NCBI RefSeq assembly: GCF_027107535.1
Contig: NZ_CP114283.1
Location: forward strand, 5,022,001 to 5,086,000
Direction: 5' to 3'
Length of the DNA stretch: 64,000 nucleotides
DNA from: Streptomyces aurantiacus
Lineage (GTDB): Bacteria; Actinomycetota; Actinomycetes; Streptomycetales; Streptomycetaceae
Shown: positions 46,278 to 55,136 of the stretch, in pieces
Layout of the letters: each line of letters starts with the position of its first letter
Position numbering within the stretch: the stretch's first letter is position 1
The notes under the pieces: generated by a model
The model's input: only the letters and a program-made list of their open reading frames with translations
What the model was told of the DNA's origin: nothing
The model's database searches: none
Position numbers and translations under genes: made by a program

Positions 46278-47768
46278 ATGACGTGGGATTCGGGGAGTCG
46301 GGCGGTACGGGACCGGGACTATGTGGCGCGGGTGCGACGCCACCGGCCCAGTGCCCTGCTGCCGCTGATCGCGCAGGCGTCGGCGACCTACGCGTTGGAG
46401 TCGTCGTGGCTGCAGAGCCCGTCGCTGAAGTACACGCCGTGGGCGCTGGCCGATGCCGCCCGGGTGTCGCTGGCCTGCGGCAACGAGTACCGCAAGGATG
46501 CCGACGATGCGGATCTGCTGCGGATCTTGGACATGTACGTGCGGCTGGAGGACCACTTCCTCCGCGACACCGACGAGGACGCTCTGGGCCGGTGGCTGCT
46601 GCGTGCTTCCGGGGAGCAGATGACCTACCAGGAGCCGGTGTTCCAGGATCTGGCGCGTGCTGCGGCGATGCTCACGCAGACGGCGGGGACGCGCCAGGCG
46701 CGGTGTCTGCGTCCGGGCTGGGAGGAGGAACTGCTGGGGGCGAGCCTGTCGCAGTACGTCGGCATCGCCCAGTTGCTGTGGGCATCAGCGCTCAGCTGCG
46801 GCGGCCGCTTCGACCCCAACTCGCTCACGACGCCCGGCGCGCAGCGGATCTGCGCGGAGGTCCCGGCCGAGACGATCGTGTCGGTGACCGAGAAGCATTT
46901 CGTGACCGATACGGCTGCTTTCCGGCAGGTCAACGAGCGGGCCCGCAGGAGCAAGGATCCGCTGCTGCGCCGCTACGAGTACAACCCGCTGCGCGGCACG
47001 CCTCTGGTGAAGGGGTACGGTCCGGGTTTCCTCGCGCCGGTCAGCCAGTTGATCCCGGCGAAGGCGAGCCCGCTGGGCATCTACTACACAGGCGTTACCC
47101 GCTTCGGTAACGCCTTCGCTGAGGATCTGGGTGATCTGTTCGAGGCCTATGTCGGCCGGCAGCTGGAGCTGCTGCCCGATGCGACGGTCTGGTCGGAGGT
47201 CGTCTACAGCCGCAGCAACGGCAGGGCGCTCAGTGTCGACTGGATCGTCGTCACCGAGGAGCTGGTGCTGTTGGTGGAGGTGAAGTCCGTGCGGCCCACC
47301 GTGCATCTGCGCCTGGCCAACGAGCGGCGCATCGACGAGGTGCGGCGCATGCTCGGCCACGCCTTCGAGCAGATCGACCACACCGCCGCGCTGATCGCCG
47401 GCGGGCAGAAGGAGTTCGCGAAGGTGCCCACCGACCGGCCCGTGCACGGGCTGATCGTGACGATGGAGCCGTTCCACGTCGTCAACGCCCCGGTGCAGCG
47501 CCCGCAGTTGCCGGCCACCACCGTGCCGGTGACGGTGTGCAGCATCAGCGAACTGGAAAACCTGGTCACCATCACCGATGCCCCCGTCGGGCGGCTCCTG
47601 CTGGAGCGGGCCGACGATGCCCAGCGTTCCACCTATGCCCTGCGCGAGGCGCTGCCAGGCCGCACGCACAGGCGTAACGCCGTCCTCGACGCCGGATGGG
47701 ACAGTTACCCCTGGCGCCACGCCGCGGCCGAAGCCGTGCTGTGTGAATCCGCCGATCCGGTGCGGTAG
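46278..47768 (+). CDS. Protein with a PD-(D/E)XK nuclease-like domain
   Basis: 496 residues. The N-terminal ~270 residues are helical and unrecognised. Then comes a restriction-endonuclease-like fold: Glu289 in GDLFEAYVGRQLELL, Asp321 in LSVDWIVV, and Glu334-x-Lys336 in LLVEVKSVRP, the order and spacing of a PD-(D/E)XK metal-dependent nuclease core. The tail (residues ~370-496) includes HGLIVTMEPFHVVNAP. No signal peptide or membrane helix, so it is cytoplasmic. It is 11 bases upstream of the DUF4238 gene on the same strand, a likely operon. DNA or RNA cleavage in defence is inferred, not shown. Confidence 0.7.
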   Translation: MTWDSGSRAVRDRDYVARVRRHRPSALLPLIAQASATYALESSWLQSPSLKYTPWALADAARVSLACGNEYRKDADDADLLRILDMYVRLEDHFLRDTDEDALGRWLLRASGEQMTYQEPVFQDLARAAAMLTQTAGTRQARCLRPGWEEELLGASLSQYVGIAQLLWASALSCGGRFDPNSLTTPGAQRICAEVPAETIVSVTEKHFVTDTAAFRQVNERARRSKDPLLRRYEYNPLRGTPLVKGYGPGFLAPVSQLIPAKASPLGIYYTGVTRFGNAFAEDLGDLFEAYVGRQLELLPDATVWSEVVYSRSNGRALSVDWIVVTEELVLLVEVKSVRPTVHLRLANERRIDEVRRMLGHAFEQIDHTAALIAGGQKEFAKVPTDRPVHGLIVTMEPFHVVNAPVQRPQLPATTVPVTVCSISELENLVTITDAPVGRLLLERADDAQRSTYALREALPGRTHRRNAVLDAGWDSYPWRHAAAEAVLCESADPVR

Positions 47769-47779
47769 GAGGGGGCGGG

Positions 47780-48814
47780 GTGGGGGCAAACACGTCCAAG
47801 GAGCACCATCTGGTGCCGAAGTACTGGCTGCGGGCCTTCGCCGAGGACGGGCATGTGCTCGGACGGTGGCGCGGCGGCGCGGAGCACCGCACGCCCGTAC
47901 GGCGCGCGGCCGTGGTCCGGCACTTCAACACCGATCCTCTCGCCGAGGGCGAGCAGCGCGTGGCGCTGGAGACCTACCTGGACCAGCACGTCGACGGCCC
48001 GTGTGCGCCGGTCCTGCGCGCCGCGCGACAGGGGCAGTGGCCGCTGCCGCAGGCACAGCACGCGCTGGCGCTGGACGCGCTGGCCTGGCAGGTGGTGCGC
48101 ACCCAGGCGTTCAGGTCCTTCGACGAACAGGTCGGCCGGCATCTGTTCCCGGCCCTGTGGGCGATGGAAGCGGTTGAGTACTGCGAGGAACGGCTGGAGC
48201 GTCCGCTGTCGCAGGCGCAGCGGATGGAAGTGTTCTGGACAGCCCTGCGGACGGCTCCTGACCCTTCGGTGATCGGTGACCCGCGCTCGGCTCTGCGGGC
48301 CTCCATCCGCGCCTTCGAGCGCACCCGCGACCTGCTGGCCGCACCGGGCCGTCGCCTGGTACTGCTGCGCTCGTCGGAGCCGTTGCTGGTGCTGTCCGAC
48401 AGCGCAGTGGCCCTGCGCCGCAAGGACGGCACCTTCGGCCTCACTCCCCCGCTGCTGCCCGAAACGATCGAGGTCTTCGCACCGCTGTCACCGACCTGTC
48501 TGCTGATCTCCACACCCCGCACGCACCACCGCGTGCACCAGGGCCTCACCCGCAAAATCGCCGCCAAGGCGAACGCGGGGGCTTCGGCCTGGTGCCAGAA
48601 AGCCGTCTACCGGCCACCGTCCATGCCCTGGCCCGCCCGCCTGCAGCTCAGCGCTGCCCCGCTGGAGGTCCGTGCGCCGCGGCTGTCAGCGCTCCCTGCG
48701 CAGCATCCGCCTGGCCCTGAACCGGCCCATCCCGAGATCCGCCGTAGCGAGCTGCGTACCCTTTTGGAACAGCTCAGCCGTGAGCAGCCCCCGCTCTCGA
48801 CGCCAGGCGCCTGA
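47780..48814 (+). CDS. DUF4238 family protein
   Basis: 344 residues from the GTG at 47780, with GGAGGGGGC upstream overlapping the previous gene's end region. The N-terminus KEHHLVPKYWLRAFAEDGHV is the DUF4238 hallmark (His-x-VPxxxLRxFA), followed by RRAAVVRHFNTDPLAEGEQR and LALDALAWQVVRTQAFRSF. It ends in a Pro-rich tail. The biochemical function of the family is not established. The tight spacing to the nuclease-like gene suggests the two act together. Confidence 0.82.
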   Translation: MGANTSKEHHLVPKYWLRAFAEDGHVLGRWRGGAEHRTPVRRAAVVRHFNTDPLAEGEQRVALETYLDQHVDGPCAPVLRAARQGQWPLPQAQHALALDALAWQVVRTQAFRSFDEQVGRHLFPALWAMEAVEYCEERLERPLSQAQRMEVFWTALRTAPDPSVIGDPRSALRASIRAFERTRDLLAAPGRRLVLLRSSEPLLVLSDSAVALRRKDGTFGLTPPLLPETIEVFAPLSPTCLLISTPRTHHRVHQGLTRKIAAKANAGASAWCQKAVYRPPSMPWPARLQLSAAPLEVRAPRLSALPAQHPPGPEPAHPEIRRSELRTLLEQLSREQPPLSTPGA

Positions 48815-48979
48815 GTGGGACGAGACACCGCAGGGTTCCGCGTGGCGGCACAGCATCAGCCGCATCCTCGCACCCGAATCCGAGCCCGAGAGACACCTCC
48901 TTGTCCGCGCACCAGCCGGTGGCACCGGCCGGCGCCACGGGTCACCGAGTTGCGCAACGACCATCCCTGCGGCCGGTGC

Positions 48980-49213
48980 TCACCGGGCGGTGGGAGGGGT
49001 GATGCGGTCAGGGAGATTCAGGCGGGCGAACAACCCGGACGCGACAGGGGACCGCATGACCTGCTCCAGGTCACGGCGTACGCGCTCAGCCTCCCCGCGG
49101 ACCTGCTGGGGGATGTCCCCGCGCTCGGCAACGAGCCGGCTGTAGATCGGGGTCTCCTGAAACACGGTGCGCTCCGCCTTCGTTCGGGTGATCGCCCTAC
49201 GATACGTGCGCAC
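48980..49213 (-). CDS. Small hypothetical protein of a mobile-element gene string (77 aa)
   Basis: Reads MRTYRRAITRTKAERTVFQE, then IYSRLVAERGDIPQQVRGEA, with a helical, basic composition. Third in a row of minus-strand small genes (49617 to 48980) whose middle pair overlap by four bases. No domain recognised. The bases to the DUF4238 gene (48815-48979) are empty. Confidence 0.5.
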   Translation of the reverse strand: MRTYRRAITRTKAERTVFQETPIYSRLVAERGDIPQQVRGEAERVRRDLEQVMRSPVASGLFARLNLPDRITPPTAR

Positions 49214-49252
49214 GCCCTACCGGCACGAAGGCGGCCTGGGCAGGCAGACAGG

Positions 49253-49465
49253 TCAGGCCGCATGCGTATCCGGCGTCAGCCGTTTCCATGGCCGGGTGTA
49301 GGGGGCGTCGCATACGGTGCAGCGGGCTAGGTAGAGCGCGGAGGCCGGGGTGTGGGCGCGGGCGGGCACTGCCAGGTAGACCGTGCCCTCGATGACAGCA
49401 GTCAGCGTGGGCCACGGCGGCAGACACGTACACGACGGCGCGTCGGCGCTGGGGCGCTCGGTCAT
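49253..49465 (-). CDS. Small Cys-containing hypothetical protein (70 aa)
   Basis: The ATG at 49463-49465 overlaps the TGA of the upstream fragment (ATGA). Contains SCTCLPPWPTL and ARCTVCDAPYTRPW, so two CxC/CxxC pairs could bind zinc. The overlap and composition support a real gene of an integrative element. Family unknown. Confidence 0.55.
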   Translation of the reverse strand: MTERPSADAPSCTCLPPWPTLTAVIEGTVYLAVPARAHTPASALYLARCTVCDAPYTRPWKRLTPDTHAA

Positions 49466-49617
49466 GAGCGGTCCGGTGCGGCCGGAGGGCGGGCGCGGCG
49501 ACTGTCGGGCTGGCGACCGATCTCGCGGGCGACGGTGTCGATCTCGCTGCTGCTGTAGGCGGTGCGGATGCCGGAGGGGGTCATGCCGCTGACTTGGGCG
49601 AGGGCGTCGAGCTTGTA
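49462..49617 (-). pseudogene. 3' part of a gene cut by transposase debris
   Basis: The frame reads LYKLDALAQVSGMTPSGIR, TAYSSSEIDTVAREIG and ends PDRS-TGA, overlapping the next start. The 5' part is missing; IS5-type end sequence begins at about 49620. It resembles a small helix-turn-helix or Xis-like protein, but this is weak. Confidence 0.45.
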
Positions 49618-49692
49618 GAGCTCATAACAGGATCTTGTTGGAGTGCCCTGATCGGGCGTGACCGATGTGACGATTCGGCCGTTCGGGATGGT

Positions 49693-49884
49693 GTGAGTAC
49701 TCGGCCGTGGATCGTGGACGACGACTTGTGGGCGCTGATCGAACCGCTGCTGCCACCCTGGCCGGAGAAGTCGCCGGGCCCGCAGCCGGTGGCGGACCGG
49801 CTGTGTCTACAGGGCATTCTGTACGTGCTCCACAACGACATAGCCTGGCAACTCCTGCCGCTGAAGCTGGGATTCGGCTCGGGA
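49693..49884 (+). pseudogene. IS5-family transposase N-terminal remnant
   Basis: GTG at 49693: WIVDDDLWALIEPLLPPWPE, then LCLQGILYVLHNDIAWQLLP and KLGFGSG, the N-terminal DUF4096 part of an IS5 transposase. Homology stops at about 49884 and the DNA continues into the next gene's leader. Dead fragment. Confidence 0.75.
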
Positions 49885-50036
49885 CTCCATCCCGTCAGGT
49901 ACGCCCTGATCTCGTCTGGCGTCGGTTCCCTGGGAGTCGGAATACCAGTTTGGACGAGAGTCGTGGGTCGCCTGTCTTGGCAGGCCAGGGAAATCCGTCA
50001 TGATGTGCTGTACGAAGTCCTGAGGGGGCAGGTTCA

Positions 50037-52745
50037 TTGAGGAGTCATGCATTCGCGTCTACGGTATTGACCGCGCTTTTCCTGTTATTCGGGCTGGTCT
50101 CGCCCGAGATTGCGCAAGCAGCGGAGCCGTCGGCGGCCCACGAATGCGAGAGCACCGAGCTCGCCAAAGCCAAGGTGACCGCGTCGGTGCGGTTGGAACA
50201 CGACGACCGCACCTACACAAAGGTCGTCAGCGAGTTCGCAGTCGACGTCCCCGAGACCTGGCCGCTCGCACACGACCTGCTTCTCAGCGAGAATAGCCGC
50301 CGATACATCAGCGCCATGTCCTGCCTCAGCAGAGGTACGCAGCAAGGGCTTGATGACGAGGTCGATGATGAACGCTGGTCGGAGTGGCGGGCCGAGCACC
50401 CGTCGGTGACGTCGCAGGGCGGCCGGGTCAAGGTCGTCTATAAGGCATATGGCTGGGTCGACAACGGCTTCGAAATCGATGTGGGGGTTTGGCGAATAGC
50501 GCCAGTTGCTAGGGACCAATGGTCTGTGAAACTTATGGTGCCCGCTGCCCTGCACAATGCCTTGTGGGAAAAGGTCACTGTCGATCCAGGAAGGCCCGGA
50601 GCTCAGCGAGCGGAACCGGAACCGAAGACGGGCGACGGCGCGACTGCCCTGGTGTGGCGGCCTGGCTGGATGAGACAGGTGCGGGAGACAGGACTCGTCC
50701 TGCAGATCACTGGCACCCCTGCCCTCGCGGCTTTGCCTCTGTTCGCGAGGGATCCCGCGGTGGCGGAAACGCCCGAAGAGCTTTCCGTGACTGTCACGAC
50801 ACGGCCGTCATGGCAGCGTTCCTGGGCCGCACAGGGAGGTCAACTGCCCGCCTTGGCACTGGACCTCCTGGGCTCGATGCTCTGGGCCGGGGCAACGTCC
50901 GCCCTACTCCTGACGGCGTATCGGCGCTACCGCGGCCGTGTCGGCACGCCTACCAACGCCCAGCGGCGCAGTCTAGGCAACTTAAGGCTGTGGGCCCTGG
51001 CCACGATCCCCATCTACCTGCTTGCCCAATCGGACGGTGTGATCGAAGAGTCGGTGCGACAGGCGGGACTATTCCTCTTCTTCGACCAACAGCTTGCCAT
51101 CAGGTATGGCCTTGCCCTGGTCTGCGTCGTCATATTGCTCGGTTTCGCCCGTCCCTCGTCGCAGATCCGCTGGACGGCCGTGGTGCTGTCACTCCTGTCA
51201 CTGGCGGCTGCGGTCCTGATGTGGACGGTCGTTGAGCCCCCGACGAGCTATCTCATATCGGAGAGTCACTACGGCTCGCTGGAGATGGGACTTGCCCTGC
51301 AAATCGCCGGCTCTTTCTGCCTCGTGGCCTTGCTCCTGCTCGCCATCGTGGCTGTCGCCTGGCGTCTGGCTACCGACGGACAGCTTCTGCCGAAGAGCCG
51401 CCGTCATCCTGGCCTGGATCGGAAGCTGACCGTTCGAACGCTCCTGCCGACGGTACTCGTGGTCACAGTGCTCATGGCCGTGTGCTTCGCGGTAACGGAG
51501 GAGCGCAACTGGCAGCGGGCCACTTGGCTGACCGATCCGGTGAGTCCCGAATACGGGGCGGACCACCGGGCGGACTTCCTCTGGGAGGCGATGTGGTCGG
51601 TCACTTACGTGGATAGCTGGATCATCGGCTACCACGGCTGGCTGCTCACCGGCGTGGCCGTGGTGGCCGTCTTGGGAACATGGCGCACCTTTGTCTCCCT
51701 GTCACCGCTCGACGATCCGGCGGACCGCCTCCTGTTCCTCGCGTTCTTCCCGCTCATGATTGGTCTGGACGTCCAGAATCACCTCGGCATAGCCCTGCTC
51801 GACTCCCTCTGGATCCCTCTGTACATGCTCGCCCTGTACGAAATGACGGCTCTCCTCGCCCATCGGTCCGTGCTGGCTCAACCTTTCGAGATCTCCCAAC
51901 AGCCCTTAGCCACGGCCGTGGGCCCCTCAGCCCGCGACAAACTGCTGGCCAAGGCCCGCTCGTACCGCGAAATTCATGCCGAGCTGCGCCGCCTGGACCA
52001 AGGGCTTTTCGGCGACGCACCGCCCGAACGAGCTGCCCTGGAACGTAAATTGGAGAAGCTCCACGACTGGGACCTGATCAGCATCCCGGGAGCCGCTCCC
52101 GAACGGTTGCCAACCAACGTGTCCGTGGTGGACGCGGCCTTGGCCCTCGGCCCACGGGACGACTGGTGGGGCAACGGCGTGCGCGGCACTCGCTTCGCTC
52201 TGCTGCCAGGATCGCTGGCAGCCGCTCTCAACACATGGGCCGAGTGGGTTCGGGGCGAAGCATGGCAAAACACACTCACGGATCTGATCGGCCTGCCCGG
52301 CCTCACAGCCACACTCATTTCCTGGACGGCCACGTTCGCCGCAGCAGGCTTCCTCTTAGGCGCCCTGTGGCGCGTGCTACCTGGCCGCCGAGGAGCGAGC
52401 AAAGCGATTCCTGTCGCCGTCGCATTCGCTGCGCCTGCCGCACTCGACGGGGTAATCGGCTGGTTCACCAACGAGGGTGCGACCAACCTGGCGCTCCAAA
52501 TCTCGACAATGCTGTTCGTCCTCACAGTCACCTCGATCGCGCTCGACCTCGACACGTTTCGGGGCGAGCGGCGTTACTGGCAGAGCCGCTTCGGGCTACT
52601 CCTGTCCATCTATCAGATGCGGTACTACTCCCTGCAGGTGGCCTATCTCATCGGCCAGATCATCGCCATCATCACGATCTGGCAGTTCTTCGCAGAGCCC
52701 GACGCCGTACCGTCCCTGAGCGAGACGCCGCCCGACTCTCCCTAG
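50037..52745 (+). CDS. Large polytopic membrane protein (DUF6185-like)
   Basis: 902 residues from a TTG at 50037 after GAGGGGGCAGG. A signal or first membrane helix (ALFLLFGLVSPEIAQA) precedes an extracytoplasmic domain (~30-265). From ~272 come about ten membrane helices in two groups, separated by a cytoplasmic helical segment (~615-700: DKLLAKARSYREIHAELRRL and onward). The C-terminus ends in a membrane helix and a short acidic tail. I recall a Streptomyces family DUF6185 with this plan, with moderate certainty. No enzyme motif seen. Possibly a sensor or transport-associated protein. It stands alone. Confidence 0.75.
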   Translation: MRSHAFASTVLTALFLLFGLVSPEIAQAAEPSAAHECESTELAKAKVTASVRLEHDDRTYTKVVSEFAVDVPETWPLAHDLLLSENSRRYISAMSCLSRGTQQGLDDEVDDERWSEWRAEHPSVTSQGGRVKVVYKAYGWVDNGFEIDVGVWRIAPVARDQWSVKLMVPAALHNALWEKVTVDPGRPGAQRAEPEPKTGDGATALVWRPGWMRQVRETGLVLQITGTPALAALPLFARDPAVAETPEELSVTVTTRPSWQRSWAAQGGQLPALALDLLGSMLWAGATSALLLTAYRRYRGRVGTPTNAQRRSLGNLRLWALATIPIYLLAQSDGVIEESVRQAGLFLFFDQQLAIRYGLALVCVVILLGFARPSSQIRWTAVVLSLLSLAAAVLMWTVVEPPTSYLISESHYGSLEMGLALQIAGSFCLVALLLLAIVAVAWRLATDGQLLPKSRRHPGLDRKLTVRTLLPTVLVVTVLMAVCFAVTEERNWQRATWLTDPVSPEYGADHRADFLWEAMWSVTYVDSWIIGYHGWLLTGVAVVAVLGTWRTFVSLSPLDDPADRLLFLAFFPLMIGLDVQNHLGIALLDSLWIPLYMLALYEMTALLAHRSVLAQPFEISQQPLATAVGPSARDKLLAKARSYREIHAELRRLDQGLFGDAPPERAALERKLEKLHDWDLISIPGAAPERLPTNVSVVDAALALGPRDDWWGNGVRGTRFALLPGSLAAALNTWAEWVRGEAWQNTLTDLIGLPGLTATLISWTATFAAAGFLLGALWRVLPGRRGASKAIPVAVAFAAPAALDGVIGWFTNEGATNLALQISTMLFVLTVTSIALDLDTFRGERRYWQSRFGLLLSIYQMRYYSLQVAYLIGQIIAIITIWQFFAEPDAVPSLSETPPDSP

Positions 52746-52997
52746 CGATCTGGATACGAGCGGCGAGAGCATAGCCGTCGCATACCGCGTGTCGGCCTCC
52801 GTCGTCGACCTGAGCACTGGTGCGTGGCCAGCTCCCCACCCGCCGCATCCGGCCAGTCGCACGCCAGACGTTGCAACAAACGGTGGTACGGACGAAGTCC
52901 CCGTGCTGCTGCCCCAAGCGGCGGGCGGTTCTGCAGGTCGGGCCCCGGCATCGCCCGTGTCTATCCCGCGAGGACACCTGAGGCGACTCGCGACGCA

Positions 52998-53030
52998 AGA
53001 GATCCCCAGCCTTCACGGCTGGGGATCTCT
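52998..53030. terminator. 14-bp stem hairpin
   Basis: AGAGATCCCCAGCC and its complement with a TTCAC loop, about 250 bases after the membrane protein gene and directly before the NB-ARC remnant. Strong enough to act in both directions; 52746-52997 holds no gene. Confidence 0.7.
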
Positions 53031-53275
53031 ACAGGTCAGACTCTGGGGGCGCTCCTGCGGGCCCTCGGCATCGACCCGGCCGACATTCCTGCAGCGGCCG
53101 AGGAACGGGCAGCGTTGTACCGGTCCGTGCTGGAAGACCGGGCCGACCAAGGACAACGTCTGCTCATCGTGGCCGACAACGCCGCCAGCGCCGACCAGGT
53201 CCGTCTCCTGCGCCCCGGCAACCGCCGGCACCAAGGCCTCATCACTTCCTGGCACACCCCGCTGTCCCCGTACCA
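53031..53275 (+). pseudogene. NB-ARC (AfsR-like) NTPase fragment
   Basis: The frame reads TLGALLRALGIDPADIP, AAAEERAALYRSVLEDRA and QRLLIVADNAASADQVRLL. These fit the segment between Walker A and the RNBS region of actinobacterial NB-ARC regulators, where LLIVADNAA is the Walker B strand. No P-loop and no downstream domains remain; sequence passes into ISL3 debris. Confidence 0.7.
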
Positions 53276-53289
53276 AGGACACTGGTGGC

Positions 53290-53470
53290 CGTGGGCGCGC
53301 TCGTGGCCCTCGGCGGCGCCCTCTGTCGGCGACGGCTGCCCCGGCATCGAGGTGATCTGCCGCGACCGCTCCACCGCGGGAACAGCACACGACTGTCCAC
53401 GCCCTACTCGACCAAGACATCGGCCTGCGCACGATCGCCCGCCAGCTCGGGCTGATGAGCTCGGCATGCG
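53290..53470 (+). pseudogene. ISL3-family transposase remnant with internal deletion
   Basis: GCPGIEVICRDRSTAG is followed closely by VHALLDQDIGLRTIARQLGL in another frame. In intact ISL3 transposases these segments are far apart, so most of the gene between them is deleted. Confidence 0.6.
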
Positions 53471-54024
53471 CTGGTAGGCGTTGGTACAGCGGACAGCAGT
53501 GTTCTCGGCAGCCTGTCGGACTGCCGGGAACACTGGGGGTGCGGCTATTCCTTGGGCTTGACGCCGCGCTTGTGGGAGAACTGGCGGTGTGAAGAGACGG
53601 TGTCCCACGCCGGCAGTCCCTTGCGGAGACGGGACACCGCCGCTGACAGGTCGCCTGTCGGCACGCGGCCCGGCCGCGCTCAAGGACCGGGCCCCCTAGC
53701 TTTCCCGTACACGTCCGGCTGACCTTCTGGACGCGCCGCTGCTGCTCATCGTCACGAAAGCCGTTGTTGAGGTCAGTCGGGGTCAACGCGATGGTTCGCG
53801 TACCGGATGGGCGTCACCGAAGTGGGGATTGCCGGCGGTGTAGCGGGGGCCGCTGGCGGCTGGCCGAACCCAGAGGCAAGCGGCAGCGCAAGAAACGTCG
53901 CGACCGCCGTGCCGGAAGCGATCGACGCCCCCAGGTCGCCACCACCGAGGGCATCGTGAGTGCCGGTAGCGGATTGGCAGAGATGCGGTGTGCTGCCGGT
54001 CTGGGACCGGCAGCACACCACAGG
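53471..54024. other. 554-base region without a recognised gene
   Basis: Only short, low-confidence frames on both strands. The right end (about 53990-54024) runs into the stop of the small membrane protein gene. Confidence 0.4.
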
Positions 54025-54159
54025 TCACTTCGACTTGGACGCGCGCCGACGCCACGCCCGCACAACGGCCCCGAAGACCCCGATCACGGCAGCCGCGACA
54101 AGGTCCGCGGAAAGCTCGGCCACAAGCCCATGAGCTGCGACAACCATCAGGTCATGCAC
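54025..54159 (-). CDS. 44-residue single-pass membrane protein, copy 1
   Basis: GTG at 54157-54159, preceded by a very strong Shine-Dalgarno sequence (AAGGAGGTTGATC). Product: MHDLMVVAAHGLVAELSADL, one hydrophobic helix LVAAAVIGVFGAVV, then the basic tail RAWRRRASKSK. A second copy at 55137, on the opposite strand, shares 31 of 44 residues with the same start alignment. The helix plus Arg-rich tail resembles small toxin-like or signalling membrane peptides. Function unknown. It diverges from the HTH-like gene at 54347. Confidence 0.65.
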   Translation of the reverse strand: MHDLMVVAAHGLVAELSADLVAAAVIGVFGAVVRAWRRRASKSK

Positions 54160-54306
54160 GGGATCAACCTCCTTCTCTGGCACCCGGCGGGTGCCCTGGA
54201 AGGACTCTCCATCTGGTCGTGGGGCCCCGAGCCAGTGCTGGCTGGGCACCTCCAGCCCTCGGACACCGGTCGCGCAGGGTCGGCCGCCAGCCCAGTAGCC
54301 CTGTAG

Positions 54307-54328
54307 AGTCCTGGACAGTTCTGGACAC
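54307..54328 (+). promoter_or_regulatory. Tandem CTGGACA direct repeats before the HTH-like gene
   Basis: CTGGACA occurs at 54311-54317 and 54321-54327, ten bases apart, so on the same helix face, 19 bases before the start. The first lies in GTCCTGGACAG, identical to the half-site of the palindrome at 45176-45200. Confidence 0.6.
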
Positions 54329-54346
54329 TGAATGGAGAGTGAAGCG

Positions 54347-54901
54347 ATGGGGCGGCCGGGCATTCTGAAGAAGCCTCAGATCGACGTCGGCCCGCTGAGG
54401 GATCTCATCTACGGCCTTCACGACCTGCACATGTCGGTGGGACGCCCCAGCCTTTCCAAGATCTCCAAGAGCTCGGGGCAGACGACCGAGTCCGGCTACC
54501 TGAGCACCAGCACGATGAGCTACGTGCTGTCGGAGTCCCGGCTGCCGGACTCCGAGACGATGCAGCGGCTGATCGCCCTGCTCGTAGAGCGCGCACCCAC
54601 CGGCCGCAAGATGGACTTGGACGCGACCACCAGGCGTTTCCTCGACCTGTGGGAGAAGGCCGCGAGGGCGGAGGCCGATCCGCCGCCCAGCCTGCGGGTC
54701 CAGGCGCTCAGGAAGACGGGCAACGCCTACCTACACCTCGCCGACCAGTACCAGAAGGCCGAGCGCATGGAGAAGACCGTGTCCTCGAAGAACACCGTCG
54801 CCAACCACTGGGACTACATCGCCAGGCTGGCCGGCGAACTCCTCGGCGAGGACCACCCCGATGTGGTCGAGGCCCGCGAGCGTGCCGAGGACCGGGAGTA
54901 G
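54347..54901 (+). CDS. HTH-like regulator (184 aa)
   Basis: The ATG at 54347 follows GGAGAG at seven bases. The N-terminal part (VGPLRDLIYGLHDLHMSVGR, SLSKISKSSG, YLSTSTMSYVLSESRLPD, MQRLIALLVER) is the same kind of module as in the 605-residue TPR protein at 43345. A long helical tail (LRKTGNAYLHLADQYQKAER, EDHPDVVEARERA) carries one TPR-like unit. It looks like a stand-alone or shortened version of an NB-ARC/TPR regulator. The tandem repeats upstream suggest autoregulation. Small membrane protein genes flank it on both sides in opposite orientation. Confidence 0.7.
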   Translation: MGRPGILKKPQIDVGPLRDLIYGLHDLHMSVGRPSLSKISKSSGQTTESGYLSTSTMSYVLSESRLPDSETMQRLIALLVERAPTGRKMDLDATTRRFLDLWEKAARAEADPPPSLRVQALRKTGNAYLHLADQYQKAERMEKTVSSKNTVANHWDYIARLAGELLGEDHPDVVEARERAEDRE

Positions 54902-54988
54902 CAGCCCCGCCCAACCGGCGGCCAGCTCAGCGCCGGGCGTCGCCGGGCGTGAGCAGGGCGGTCACCTCGGCGATCGCCTCCGCGATGG

Positions 54989-55096
54989 CTGCGCATCGCC
55001 GGCGCCCGGGAAGCCGTCCAGCGGGTCCTGGCCATCGTCGGCCACGACCAGCTCATCGACTGCCACCCCACCCTCATCCAAGCCCTCGACAGCTGA
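54989..55096 (+). pseudogene. STAS-domain (anti-anti-sigma factor-like) C-terminal remnant
   Basis: LRIAGAREAVQRVLAIVGHD followed by QLIDCHPTLIQALDS and TGA. This matches the last strand and helix of anti-sigma factor antagonists. No N-terminal part with the phosphorylatable Ser is present. Confidence 0.5.
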
Positions 55097-55136
55097 CCTC
55101 CCGGGCATCCACACCGCAGCTGCGCAGTACCTGGTG

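Noticed and set aside
49807..50052. 81-residue minus-strand frame starting MHDSSMNLPPQDF
   Set aside because: It crosses the breakpoint between IS5 debris and the leader of the 50037 gene; possible N-terminal fragment but not supportable.
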